From assembly GCA_963969395.1 (NCBI GenBank), contig OZ017803.1, forward strand, positions 18,848,001 to 18,912,000: a stretch of 64,000 nt of DNA. Direction: 5' to 3'. The notes below the pieces were generated by a model. It had not been told where the DNA came from. It did no database searches and saw only the letters and a list, made by a program, of their open reading frames with translations. This document shows positions 1 through 11,636 of this stretch, in pieces; position 1 is the stretch's first letter, and the number at the start of each line of letters is the position of its first letter. This DNA comes from Pseudoscleropodium purum (Eukaryota > Streptophyta > Bryopsida > Hypnales > Brachytheciaceae). Made by a program: the position numbers and the translations under genes.

Positions 1-927
1 CGGTTGACCTCTTTTGCATCTCAGTGGCTTCGGCTTCTTTTTTTCCGGCCTTTCTTGTCTTTCTATTCCAGGAAGTTGAATCTGAGCCGTTCAACCCAAT
101 TATAACATAACTTATTTACATTATTCTGCAATTGGAGTCAGTCATTTGGGGTGGCATCAGAGCGGACTTCCATGTACAACAAGATCGGTCAAACTTTGCA
201 GAAAAGACTAATGAAATTCTGGAATTGTATAGGGAAGTGTGCAATTTTTTATAAGAGGGGAAGTGGGATTGTTGGTCTGCAAGGTTTGAGGGAGAGGCTC
301 ATGAAAAGTATGGAGACAAATTTTTTATTTCCGGAAAACTAATTTTAATAAGGGACTTGGACATTTTTGGTTGCTTCCAGTTTGACATCGAGGCGAAAGC
401 TTCCTCCCTCCTCACACAAAGTGAAAGTATCATGAAACTCAACAAAAGAAATTTTGACTCTAAAAAACTTAGAAATCAAGTTACAATTCTAAAACATGCA
501 TCACGGTAGTTTACTCATTCAGAGCCAAGGTTTCATTATACTTCCCATGTTTCTTAGTAAAAGCATCAGATGTAAAGTAACCTCCCAGAGGCATTCCATA
601 GTATGAAGGGCCTACATGAAGGGTGCCCACAACATTTCATTGTACATTAAAATATGGTCCAACCTTCCATCTTCCCCTATATTTCTTCTTAGTTGAATGA
701 ACATACTTGCTTACATTTTAGTTTCTTCTTCATTATAATATGGCCTCCCTCTAAGGCCAAATATTTTACCCACCACTAATTTTTGAAGCAACATGCTAAG
801 AAAACATACATGATTTCGGATGAATAAATGATATTTCATCCATATTCTACATATTCCGTCCTCCTTGAATCATAGATGCAAGTAGACTAAAGCTTGCAAC
901 TTGCATCCTTGACACAACCTTAACCCC
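1..927. other. AT-rich spacer, no gene seen
   Basis: No reading frame here resembles a known protein; the longest ATG frame is about 60 codons and is not convincing. The sequence is AT-rich and contains no recognisable RNA gene. It ends where a short TTAA-flanked element begins. Confidence 0.6.
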
Positions 928-1506
928 TTAATCCTTTAGTGACCGGTTGACCACTTTTGGGTCAAATTTTGGATTCTTTGTTTCTTATTGCCCTCAATAC
1001 ATGGTATTTGAAAAAACTCAAAAGGTAACGCAAATAGAGCTTTAGCATCCGCTTCAAACAAATTTAGTTTCTAAGAATTATGTACAATAACAAGGTCGTT
1101 GTACTTGTCCAAAGGCAAGAAGGCTGACCTAAGTCATTCTTTCTAAGTCGCATATATATTCAACAATTCACGTGATTATATTTAAAATTGATGCCTTAGA
1201 ATGATAGAAATGCTACACAACAATCCCATGAATTGTGGAGGTACGTTTCAAAAGTTATGGGCAATAAAGTATTATATTGCTTCAATTGAAGACTATTTTG
1301 TTGCATCACACTTTGAAGATCACTCACAACAAATTGCACCATTAGATCATGTTCATTTTTTTTTCACAGATAAAACCTACAACATCAATTCCTACAGTTT
1401 CATATGGAATTATTTCCTTAGAGTAGTAATGAAATTTCCCTTTTCCAAATTTGTATTCAAAAATTTTGCTCGCCCCCCAAATCAACCTTGGTCACTAAAG
1501 AATTAA
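928..1506. mobile_element. Short TTAA-flanked inverted-repeat element (579 bp)
   Basis: The left end reads TTAATCCTTTAGTGACC and the right end, on the opposite strand, reads TTAATTCTTTAGTGACC, so both ends carry a near-identical inverted repeat directly next to TTAA. A further GTTGA match follows a few bases inside each end. Inside is non-coding AT-rich sequence; a 101-codon frame at 1201-1506 runs into the right terminus and looks fortuitous. The structure is that of a miniature DNA transposon using a TTAA target. The terminus differs from the more numerous 0.93 kb family nearby, so it may be a separate family. Confidence 0.6.
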
Positions 1507-1598
1507 TGCCTTAAACCTTTTTTAAAATTTTTTTTGCACATTTTGGCTTATGTCTTTTTACAAATACATTATTTATTGTAATTTCATGAATTTGGTCA

Positions 1599-2531
1599 TT
1601 AACCCCTAAATTCCCATTGTTCCCTCAGGGGACAAATTAGATTTTGGATAGGTTCCTGTGATTTCAATTTTTGGTGAATTGTTTTAAAACTTTCTTGTAA
1701 GATAGAAAAACTGATTATCTATGTGGGAATATAATTTTTATTTCAATTGGTGCCCGGGAGCAAAAATTATACCACAAAAAGCTTGAAACTGAATTCGGTG
1801 GGCAACACAAAAAAAAATTGCAAAAAATCAAAAAAAATTTAAAACTTTTTTTCCTAAAATTTTTTCTTTTTGTCTACATGTGAAGCTTTGATTAGTTCTA
1901 TTTGGACTAATAATGAGAAAGTTAAAGACAATTTTGTTTTTCGGGCAATTTCAACATCTTCTTGAAAAAATAACTTATAGGGTTCATTTCTGAATGCAAT
2001 TTTCACAATTTCTTACAATTTCTTTTTTGAGAATGTTGTGTTCAATTGCTAAAACAACCTCACAATTGGGATCATTGTCTTTCAATCCCATCTTGGAGTT
2101 ATTAACGATTTAGTTTTTTTTCCAATCTTGGACTTACTTCTACTTAACATTTTTTTAAAGAATGAAAATCAAGTTTTTTTTGTTTATTTTTAATTTTCCT
2201 ACACTTTCAATTCAATTCTTCAACATAAAAAAATTTAAATTCAAAGACTGTAGTGCAAAAAAAATTCACAATTGACGGTCAAAGTCATCTGAAATTGTAG
2301 GCCAGTGTTAAAAAAAAACTTTCTTTTTCAACTTTGAATGCTAATATCTTTCAATCCATACGGTCAAACTTCATGAAATTTTTACCATATGAGCTAAGAC
2401 AAGTAAAGTACAAGATCGTATAGTTAAATTATAAAAAAATGTTTTTTTTTGTATTCTTGGATGAACACAGCAAAATCGACAGTTTTGAGTGGTTTTTGAT
2501 AGGAAAATGACCTTGGGAATTTAGGGGTTAA
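1599..2531 (-). mobile_element. TTAA/CCCCTAAA element, copy A (933 bp)
   Basis: The left boundary is TTAACCCCTAAATTCCCA and the right boundary is its near inverse, GGGAATTTAGGGGTTAA, giving a terminal inverted repeat of about 14 bp with TTAA outside it. The interior is non-coding and carries the family hallmarks in reverse orientation: a CACTCAAAACTG block near the right end and a GAATGCTAATAT block inside it. It aligns along its length with the copies at 5337, 26160, 30986 and 49884. No transposase frame is present, so it would be non-autonomous. Confidence 0.75.
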
Positions 2532-3363
2532 GAAAAGTTGTTTTTTCAAGATTCAAGAGTATTACATGAATGAAAGTTTGTTGAACTAAACAACTCCTGA
2601 AAGTGCTTTGTTCATTATCCAAAGTATGAATGTTGATGCACTTCAGGGTTAACCTTGAAACAACATTGAGGCCAAAAAATGTTTGATGGATGACTCAATT
2701 GTTCTCTGTAGAAACAAAGAATGCACCATGGTTTATCCAACAATCACAGAATTTTGATGATGACTACCTTGGTAACGGAGGCAACGTCCTTCAAGAGTTA
2801 AAAATTTGAAATAAAAATACCTGTCTTTCATTTGCTACACCCCTGCTTGGATTTTATTTTACCGGTAGTACAGTGCAAAGAGGAAGAAACGTGCAGACCG
2901 CAAATTCATGCCTGTTAATACGGAGGGGTTCAGTTTCTCTCAGCAATTGCACGTGTCACCGCGTGAATCCCCAAAGACTGTCTCTTATTAGCCGGTTGAC
3001 TTCGGGGTTGGGCTGCCGACAATTTTGAGTGGACGGATGATACCTTATTTAGGTTCATTTTTGGTGTGGTAAATTCCTTGGTTTTTAACCCTTGGAAGTA
3101 GTGTATTTTTTTTTTGGTTTTGGACCAATGGTTATGTGGCCTTTTTTTTAATCCAGTAAGGACGTATTGGTCTCTGAAGAAATCATCATTTTTTGATACC
3201 GTGGGAATCAATTGCTTAAAAAAAAATTAGAAAAGTACTCATTGGAAGTCAAACTTCTATAGAAGATGTTTCTTTTTCACAACAAAACTCAAAAGATGAA
3301 TAGTTGCACTTCTGTCCTATGCACGAGAATTCTTTGTCATCCATTGAACACTTAGTGTCCGCC
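2532..3363. other. Spacer with a dispersed repeat segment
   Basis: No gene is seen. The stretch 3230-3360 has a diverged relative at about 60280-60420, sharing the order of GCACTTCT, TCCTA and CATCCAT blocks, so it is a dispersed repeat rather than unique sequence. The minus-strand frame at 2930-3211 has no recognisable domain. Confidence 0.5.
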
Positions 3364-3839
3364 CACTACCAGGATTTGAATGTTTTATGATTGCAAAAAT
3401 ATGACTGAGGATGACTGGTGACTACTCGTAGTCATACTTTTGGATTCCACAACGTTTCGAAAAAAACATGACTGCAAATATGATTGCCAATCATATTTTG
3501 CCTTTGTACTTTATAAGTGTATATTATACATATATGGGGAACAACAAAATACTTCTTAAGGAACTATAGGGAACATATTACGGAAATACCAATCATATTT
3601 GTCAATCATATTTATATATATATGACTATATACAGTCATATTCTATAATCACATTTTTGTAGGTTCACATTTTTTTTGAAGTTTTTTTTCTTCGGGTAGA
3701 CTCCTAAAAATTTGGACAATCTAAAAAAAATGTAAATAAATTATTGCTCAAAATTATAAAATCCTAGCCATTGCTTTTTAAAGATCTTGAAATCCTAACC
3801 ATCATTTTTTAGGGTTTAAAAACCCTAGCCGCCACTTCA

Positions 3840-4440
3840 TTTGCTTCATTTTCTTTGTTTTTTGTTGCTTTTTAACTCTTGTTTCTTCTTCCTCCTTTTG
3901 TTTTTTGAAGGTTTAGTTGTTGTGTTGTAATTTTAGTTGTTGTTTAGTTGTTGCTTTTTAACTCTTGTTTCTTCTTCCTTCTTTTGTTTTATGAAGTTCT
4001 AATTGTTGTGGTGTTATGTTTTAGTTGTTGTTTAGTTATTGAGGTTCTAGTTGTTAGTTAGTTGTTGCTAAGTAATTTGTTGTTGTTTCTTAGTTGATGT
4101 TAGTTTGTTGTTGTTAATTAGTTGTTGCTTATTTGTTGTTGTTTCTTAGTTTTTTATTTTTAATTGTTGTTAGTTTGTTGTTGCTTCAAAGTTGTTCCTA
4201 GTTTCTGATTGTTTTTTAGTTGTTGTCTCTTAATTATTGCTTCAAAATTGTTGCTTCAAGTTGGATCTTAACTCTTGCTTAATTGTTGTCTTATAGACAT
4301 CATTTTTTATTGTTTGTTATTTTTTGCCTCTTATTATCTTTTATTGCATCTTAACTTGTCTTATTCTTGCTTCTTATTGGTTTTTAGTTTTAGTTTTTGT
4401 TGCCTCTTGTTATATCTTAGCTTTTACTTCTTACTATCTT
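3840..4440. repeat. T/G-rich low-complexity tract inside the CACTA-type element
   Basis: The top strand is almost free of C and is dominated by TTGTTG, TAGTTGTTG and TTCTTC runs. A segment of about 50 bp beginning TTGCTTTTTAACTCTTG is repeated directly roughly 90 bp apart, at about 3865 and 3950. The apparent 88-codon frame at 4275-4541 is a by-product of this composition and is not called a gene. Confidence 0.6.
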
Positions 4441-4474
4441 TTAGTACTAACTTGAACAAAAAAACGACTCATTA

Positions 4475-4770
4475 TAGTCATATACTACATCAACCAAAAT
4501 ATAATTCACTACAGTCATATTTCATATCACCCAAAATATAACTCGTTGCAGTCATATTTCATATCACTAAAAATATGACTCACTACAGTCATATTTTATA
4601 TCATCTAAAATATGACTCACTGCAATTATATTCCATATTACTTAAAATAAGACTCAAAATATGACTCACTACAATCATATTCCAAATCACTTAAAATATA
4701 ACTCAAAATATAACTCACTGTAGTCATATTCCATGTCAACCAAAATATGACTACAGTGAGTCATATTCCA
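4475..4770. repeat. Tandem array of about 37-bp units with ATATGACT/AGTCATAT ends
   Basis: About seven imperfect units follow each other, each with the pattern AGTCATATTCCATATCA, then a C/T-A block, then AAAATATGACTCACTAC. Two units have an extra inserted ACTCAAAATAT. Because each unit carries AGTCATAT and ATATGACT, neighbouring units can pair as hairpins. The array lies in the right subterminal zone of the CACTA-type element. Confidence 0.75.
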
Positions 4771-5336
4771 TGTAGGATTTTTTTATTTTGCCCAGGTAGC
4801 TCATGGAAAAGTCAAGCCTCCAAGGATAGTCAACATATATACCATGTTAGCAAAATACGTTTAAAAATGATTTATTATGCTCTCAAATCCATATGACTGC
4901 ATATATGACTACACTAGTCATATGACTAAAAGTGAATGACTCATGAATGACTCAGCCCAGTCATATTGCGACCATCTACAGTGATTTTTGCTTGAGTTAC
5001 ATTTCTTGATTTTGTGACTCACCACAATTATATTTTGTAGTCATAAAACAATCATTTTCTTATAGTGGTGATAGTGTAATAGGGTTAAAGAAGGTTATAA
5101 GTATTTTAGCTCTTTCATTTTGGAGGTTTAAATTGAAGGAAGCCAATTTTGAATATATAATTTTTTTTCTATAATTTTTGTATGTATTGGCTCTGCATGA
5201 TAGATGAAAGGAGTTTTTGGAAACATTGCAACAATGGTGTGCATGGTTATGATTACAACTTGGCATTTTGAAAAACATTTGTCCTCTTTTTTTACTACAA
5301 ATTTGAAGCTATCTATTTTTAGGAGGCAATTGGGCA

Positions 5337-6250
5337 CTAACCTTGAAAGGACCAAAGCCATTTTTTTTTGTCAAAAACCACTCAAAATTGCCATTTTTGT
5401 TGCATTCATCCGAGATTTTTTTTAGAATCTAACCAGAGGATCTTGTACTTTACTTATTTGAGATCATGTTGTAAAAATTTCATGAAGTTCAACTATACAA
5501 ATTGGAAGATACTAGCATTCAAAGTTTTAAAAAAATTCTCTTAAACATTAGCTTGTAATTTGAGATGACTTTGACTGCCATTTGTGAAAAAAATTTGCAT
5601 TGTAGACTTTGAATTAAATAAGAAATTGTTGAAGAATTAAATTAAAATTCTAGAAAAAATTTATCTAAAAAGTATTGTTTGATTTTCATTCTTTAAAAAA
5701 TTATTAAGTAGAAAAAGGTCTAGGACTGAAAGAAAAGCTAAATCATTAATTGCTTCAAGATGAGATCAAAGCACAATAATTCCAATGGTGAGATTGTTCT
5801 AGCGAGCAAAATTAACCTTGTCAAACAATTTATTTTTTTAATTGTAAAAATTACATTCATAAATGGATCCTCCAAGCTATTTTCTCAAGAAGATGCTTAG
5901 ATTGCTCAAAATACAAGATTGTTCATAACTTTCTCATCACTAATCCAAATGGAATGAATCAAAGCTTCATATGTAGAAAAATATGATCTATAAGAAGAAA
6001 AACTGAAAAAAATTTCATTTCAATTTTTTGTAAATTTCTTTTTTTGCCTAGCAACATGAAAATTATATTTCGGATGTCATAACTTTCTCTCCTATGCATT
6101 GATTGAAACAAAAATTATATTCCCACACAACAAAGAAGTTTTTCTATCTTATATAAAAGTTTCAAAAAGTTTCACTAAAAATTGAGGCTATAGGAATTTG
6201 CCCAAAATTCATTTTGTCCCTAGAAGAGACAATGATCCTTTAGGGGTTAA
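5337..6250 (+). mobile_element. TTAA/CCCCTAAA element, copy B (914 bp)
   Basis: The left terminus is degenerate (CTAACCTTGAAAGGACC in place of TTAACCCCTAAAG). It is followed by the family's TTTTTTGTCAAAAACCACTC block, and the right terminus is intact (CCTTTAGGGGTTAA). The internal order of blocks matches copy G at 30986: GATCTTGTACTTTACTT, TTCATGAAGTT and GATTTTCATTCTTTAA. No coding capacity is seen. Confidence 0.7.
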
Positions 6251-6284
6251 ATTGTCTTAAAGAACACTGCTTAAACAATTGTCT

Positions 6285-6568
6285 TATATAAACCTAAAGA
6301 ACTAATTTCAAATTTTGATTTTAAAAGTGATTTTCAAAGAAGTTTTTTGAGCTGCCCAAACTGCCCATAGAACAAAGAAAATTGCGTATCATGCAATAAC
6401 TTTTTGACCATGTAGTCAAAAGTTATGAAAATTGTTAGGCATTGGAGTTACTCCTTAGGCACATATTTAATGAAAATTTCAACATAAAATAGTTAAAACT
6501 CCATTTGTAGTGAGCTACCCAAATTTGCTATGTTGCCAAAAAATGTAGCTTGGTCTTTTAGGGGTTAA
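6285..6568 (+). mobile_element. Truncated TTAA/CCCCTAAA element (right part only)
   Basis: Only the right portion of a family member is present, ending GGTCTTTTAGGGGTTAA. It includes the family blocks CCCAAACTGCCCA and ATAACTTTTTGACC. It lies directly after copy B, and the left part is missing. Confidence 0.6.
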
Positions 6569-9360
6569 TTCTCAAAGGACACGGGCTCCCATGACCAAGG
6601 CAATTACAAAAAGTGCAATAGGATAGTTGCATGAAAGACCATTCAATTTTTGTAGCATTTTGCCTAAACTGTAATTTCTATGCTTAGTACTAGGAGTACT
6701 ATGAAATAAAACAATCTTAGCTGTTCATCTAAAAAATCAATGGTTAAAAGTATTGTTGTGAGTACTATGACTACTTGCAAGTACTAAAATAGTACTATTT
6801 GAATAACAAGACAATTTGTCATAGAAAATAAATACAATGAAGTATAAATTAATAAAAAATAAATAATCATGAATTAAAAATAAATAAAAATTAGTAATTT
6901 ATAAGGACTTCATGATGATCAAATTTCACCAAAAAAAATGAAGTCAAAACCATCTTCAATGTTCAAAAATGTACACACAAGGGAACCCTATTTGTATTAA
7001 TTTTGGATATTCCCTAGTATTAAATACCCCTAAACTTCAAAATGTGACAAATTAATAAATTTGAATTTTAAATATAAATTATTTTTTAATTTCTAAAAAA
7101 TAAGGAATATGATTACAATCAAATTAGACATCACTAATAAAAATTTGAAGTTTATTGGGTTCTATCTTCAAAAATTATAGTAGAAAACTTCATCACTCTA
7201 ATTGTAACACTAAATAGTATCTGTCTTTCTTGTAATCATCCAATAGGTGCATTTTTTGTTTCTATAGTAAACAATAAAGTCATCCATTGACCACTTTCGG
7301 CCTTAGCGTCATTCAAAACTTAACTCTATAAGGATGTAGCCCCCATGGCTAAGGTAGTCGTCAAAATTCTCTAATTATTGGCCCAATAGGTGCATTTTCT
7401 TTTTTTACCATTAATAGTGAAGTCATCCATCTCACCATTTCGATCTACAACGTTCTCAAAGGATTAAGCTTCATTTTTCTATTGACCACATAATTGCTAA
7501 TGTTACAAAGGGGCCAACAACACTTGAATCCATAAAAAGTAAGGTAAAACAATCCATCATGGTCAAAATTTCAAGTTTGCATTCATGCCATGGTTGAATT
7601 TTAAAAAAAATTCCCCCATATATAGACAAGTGTAAGAAATAACAACAACAATTGAAATTTTTTTTCCAACAAAGTATGAATTTGCTATGAATTTTTGAAG
7701 TGATCTATCCAAAACAGTTTGTAGACTATTCTACAACCAATAGAACTTGTATCTATAATGCTCACCTTCTTCACCTAAAACAATAAAATATTTTCTAACT
7801 TGGAGGGTCTTGAAAAAGGCATTTTTTTGTAATGATTTACATTGAAGAAGCTATGTGTTCCTAATGGGGTTACTAATCACTTCAATAGTGTCAAGTGAGA
7901 CATTGATGGTGGCCCAAACTTTCATAAATTGATAATAACCATCCTGGGGCCATTTCTTAGGTATCTGTCATGGGTCATTTGACCATGATGGGCTATTTTA
8001 CCTTAGTATGTTTAGGTTAAGTTACAATTACTAAACATTGTAAACAAACCAAATTTGGTCAATCCAATGTCCAAAAGCTACTATGGATGAATTATGTATC
8101 CAAAATATTATACATTTTGCATGCACTTTCATTTGGAACTATACATATGCATATACTTGGATGGATTGTGTAAAACAAAATCATACATACTTTTGATTTA
8201 GATACTATTAGTACCTAGAATTTAGTGAAGCAAAAAATTCTTTGGTGAAGCAAAAAATTCAATGAGAATATCATATTACAACTTCTTTATGTATTATGTA
8301 AGAACATAAACTAAGTGACAAACTTCATTACAATTGAAACTTGATTGTATTTATGAAACATTGTCAATAGTACATGGCATCATTTGATGTGGAAATCACA
8401 TTCTACTTGGTTTTCATTCTAACTCTATCATTTTCACAATTTTTATTGGCATGTAATTGTTTATAAAACACTATGTATGAATAGAGTGAAGGGACACAAA
8501 ATTATGAAGCAATAGGTAAGTTTTGACATTCCCTTACAATAAATTGTTAGAAGCAAAATTGCATTTGCCATATTCATAAACCTTACACAAATAGAGACCA
8601 ACAAGCTACCAATCTCAACTATACTACTAATATTTACAAAAAAAAACATCATTTGTATGGGTTCATCGTACTATTGGCAATGATGAGTATTCAACCTTTG
8701 TGTGCTATAATGCTAAAGATAATTGTTTGAGAGATTTGAAACTATAGAACTATAAGCTTGAGGGTAATAGAAAAGGCATTTAGATCAATGAAAAATGATA
8801 TAGTACAAAGTGCAAAGAATTGGATATTAAACTTCCATGTGTACCAAATCACTTTGAAAGAGGCAAAATGCTAATCTACTTACAATCAACCCATTTAATG
8901 AACTCTAATAATCTCTCTATTGAACCACTATTTGGGGGTGCCATGATGAATTACTAGGTGATTCAATTCTTGGTGCTTTGGAAGATTCCATCCAGTTCTT
9001 CCCAGTGAGAGAATGTTCCACACAAATACCTAAAAGTTAACCGCCAAAATAAGAATAGGAATGACTAATAAGCAAACAAATACCTAAAAGTTAACCACCA
9101 AAGTAGGAATAGGAATAACTGATAAGTAATCGCCACAAAGGAGAATCTCCTCGGAGCTCATTGTGATATTAACGATCTCTAATGATCTCCCTCCCATGAT
9201 CTCGAATATTTTTTCTCTAATGAGCCGTGAGTTCATCGCAAAAATCAACAAACGGCCGAAAATCCCAAACAATTCAGTTTTCGCTGAAACGGAAGCAACG
9301 GCTAAAGAATGAGGACGTGCATCATCTGCACAGAAGGAAGCAAGCCCACGGGAGGTTAAC
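6569..9360. other. AT-rich spacer, no gene seen
   Basis: No reading frame resembles a known protein. A block starting CCAATAGGTGCATTTT occurs at about 7241 and again at about 7381, each followed by an AAGTCATCCAT stretch, so it is a diverged direct duplication of about 140 bp. A 22-bp unit (GTGAAGCAAAAAATTC core) is doubled at about 8225-8262. Confidence 0.5.
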
Positions 9361-9900
9361 TAAGGTAGATATAGTATATAGGATTGGCAGTTCCTTTCTA
9401 GTATAGACAGCATGATGCTAATCTTAATAGAGAAGTGACTACCATTGTGGAAAACAAGGCGAGCTTGTCCTGAGTTTGTGATAGAAATGATGAGGAAATC
9501 GAAGTCTGAGCGACAGAAAGGCTTGTATCGGAATTCTATGTGCTGGCACTGCAGTGTAGATTGAAATAGATCCAGGAATAGGGTAAGGAGGCGAAGTTTT
9601 CTTGGATACCAGAAGATAATAAGATTAAACATAGCTGGCTGTAACCACAAAGAGTCATCTTCTGATATATCTTCAAATTCTGTCACAATATCTACATAAA
9701 GGGATTGAAAAGCATCCTAAACCACCCTTACATGTTCCCAATCTAGCAACCGCAAGGAACCATTCAGCATATCTCGTAGAACAGCAGCCAAGTCTTGGAC
9801 CGCAATCCTCCACCACAGCCTCCCAAGGCACAGACGAAACTGCGTGCCTCACTGCTGTCCCAAAATACCTAATCAATGGAAACCAACGAAATTCTCAACC
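9360..9900. other. 3' flank of NDUFS6 copy 1
   Basis: Sequence downstream of the stop codon. The part nearest the gene, down to about 9730, is shared with the second copy and probably holds the 3' UTR. A 108-codon open frame at 9360-9686 on the minus strand starts at GTG, not ATG, has no recognised domain and lies beyond the duplicated block, so no gene is called. Confidence 0.45.
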
Positions 9901-11636
9901 TCAGTGGTGCCCATGGGCATCCCCTTTATAGTATCTCAAACCACAGTACTTGCACACCGCAGGACTTGCTCCGTCTAAACTTATGTACTCTATCGGGTGT
10001 CCCAAAGCCGGGTCGATCCCTGTATTCCAAAACCACATAACCGACGTACGCACAGCTCATCCGTTAGCAAACCACAGTATTCGCATTCTCATATGCCAAA
10101 GATTCCAAAGCACGACACAACCAAAACAACCCTCGAGTGTCTGTATCATCATGATCCACTCGCTCCAAATCGACCCCAACAGTATCGTGCCTCCCAACCC
10201 TGGACCAACTAACGTTCCACCAATGGCAAATGTGCGTACCTCCTTCACAGGCGACCACACGCGCATCCACCTTGATTGGTGGGACTTCGTCAATCAACTG
10301 CATCGGCGACTTCATGTCCGTATTCTGATTCCACCACAGAAACGCCCACAGAAAAATGTTAGCACATGGTCAGTCAACTCAACATACATCTCGCGTCTCC
10401 ACCTCAAAGCTAATCGCCCAAAACACAAGGCTGGCTAGCACAATTCTGACACTCAAAAACACTTCGCCGTGGAGACCACGGCTCGACGGCATGGTGCACT
10501 GACGCACTGCCAGTTCCCAGTTAGTTCTTTCAATCCAGTCACAGGCACCAGCTTCTGATCGCCAAATCTACCGATTCAGATTCCCCAAAGCTTGCCTGGC
10601 GTAATGCACAGCCGAGATGTTCCCTGAATGGCTTGTGATTCTGGGCATTCATTTTGTTTAATAATGCCGAGCTATCTGTGCTGCTGCAGTGCAGCTGGTG
10701 AATTCGTTCAGTTAAAACCCGGAGTAAGTACCCCTATGGCCACGCAGCAGCTTTCGATTGATAGAATGCTTGGTGAGAGGTCTCACTAAATCCGAAAACC
10801 ATGAGCGGCACCTATCTACTGGTGCATTGTGCGTTCTACAGTGGTTTCATTGTAACAATAAATTTTGGGATTAAACTCAAAAGAATTTCTCTCAGAAAGG
10901 GGACCACTGTCTAAATCCTTCACAATACCCTAAAACCCTACATCCCTAAACCGTTGTCATATTCAAGAGTCACAGCAAACGCTACATTAGCAGGGAAGTC
11001 ACCCGAACATTACACACAAAAATGTCACATTCCGGTGCATTCTTCCACTAACCAGGCCACCCTCGTCCCGTTCGTGGTCTCCGTAACCCTCACAGGCAAT
11101 CAGGGCACGAGATTAGGGCAACCACGCACAGCAACACAGCACCCGTGTCGGCCACTCCGTGTCATTCCTGTCAAGACTTTCGATCGCGTCCAATTCGAAA
11201 CGAAAAGAAAGAGAAAGGACCCCGCGTCCTCCCGCAGACCGATCCACTGCCACAAAAATTAGGGCAGCCACAAGGTGCCCACCACATTCCCCCGAATTCC
11301 ACATTCTAAATCCCCAAACCATCGCCATGCAGACGGAACGGAAGCACTTGAATCGAACAGCCCTCGCTCACACCCTCTCAAAAATCGCACAGTGATTGAG
11401 CGCCGGAAAGGAAGAAAGCGACGCACCTGCATCCACTTGGCGGTGTGGTCATCGCTCATGAAGCGCAACGACGAAGAGAAAGGTGACGGAGCAGCAGACG
11501 CGAGACGGGGCGCCGCATGACGCAGAGGTCGTTGGGCGCGGAGGACACCGTGCGCCAAGCGAGTGAGAGAACGCAAAACCCTCGCCATCGCCACGCTTGC
11601 CAAATCCTGTCAACGCTGCAACTGCACCAACAATCC
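9730..11636. repeat. Left arm of an inverted segmental duplication carrying NDUFS6
   Basis: This interval matches 23484-25265 in the opposite orientation. The match covers all three NDUFS6 exons, parts of both introns, about 48 bp upstream of the start codon and the 3' flank, where CCAAGACTTGGCTGCTGTTC is shared. Outside these limits the two loci cease to align. The arms have diverged in introns and flanks, so the duplication is not recent. Confidence 0.85.
9901..11588 (-). CDS. NDUFS6: NADH dehydrogenase [ubiquinone] iron-sulfur protein 6, mitochondrial (copy 1)
   Basis: This is an accessory subunit of the peripheral arm of mitochondrial respiratory complex I, binding zinc through a CHCC domain. 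Three exons on the minus strand: 11588-11427, 10324-10240 and 10019-9901, giving 366 nt and 121 residues with GT-AG introns of 1102 and 220 bp. Residues 1-48 are Arg-, Ala- and Ser-rich, as in a mitochondrial presequence. HTAKWMQ follows, then KSPMQLIDEVPPIKVDARVV, the zinc ligands Cys80, His90, Cys105 and Cys108 (CEGG, GHPIEY, CKYCGLRY), and a His-rich tail ending GHH, as plant homologues have. Length is close to plant orthologues. The ATG at 11588 is chosen because the frame upstream has only non-ATG codons and the second copy starts at the same place. Copy 2 differs at about nine residues, none of them a zinc ligand. Confidence 0.93.

Larger units (their letters stand above)
3364..5067. mobile_element. 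Non-autonomous CACTA-type DNA transposon (about 1.7 kb)
   Basis: The left end begins CACTACCAGG and the right end, on the opposite strand, begins CACTATAAGAAAATG. Both are followed by TGTTTTATGA, then a T-rCAAAA block, giving a terminal inverted repeat of about 45 bp with mismatches. Numerous ATGACT/AGTCAT motifs cluster inside both ends (about 3400-3650 and 4470-4980), matching the subterminal repeats typical of the CACTA (En/Spm) superfamily. The three bases outside each end (GCC and GTG) do not match, so a target-site duplication is not preserved or the ends are slightly misplaced. No transposase is encoded; the middle is low-complexity. Confidence 0.65.

Noticed and set aside
1603..1610. 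CCCCTAAA resembles the plant telomere repeat CCCTAAA
   Set aside because: It occurs once per element end, next to TTAA and as part of a longer inverted terminus, never as a tandem run.
4475..4770. CRISPR-like array of regularly spaced repeats
   Set aside because: The units are contiguous without unique spacers, lie inside a CACTA-type element, and the DNA is a plant nuclear genome.
9950..10438. 162-codon plus-strand frame at 10 kb
   Set aside because: Antisense to exons 2-3 and intron 2 of NDUFS6 copy 1.
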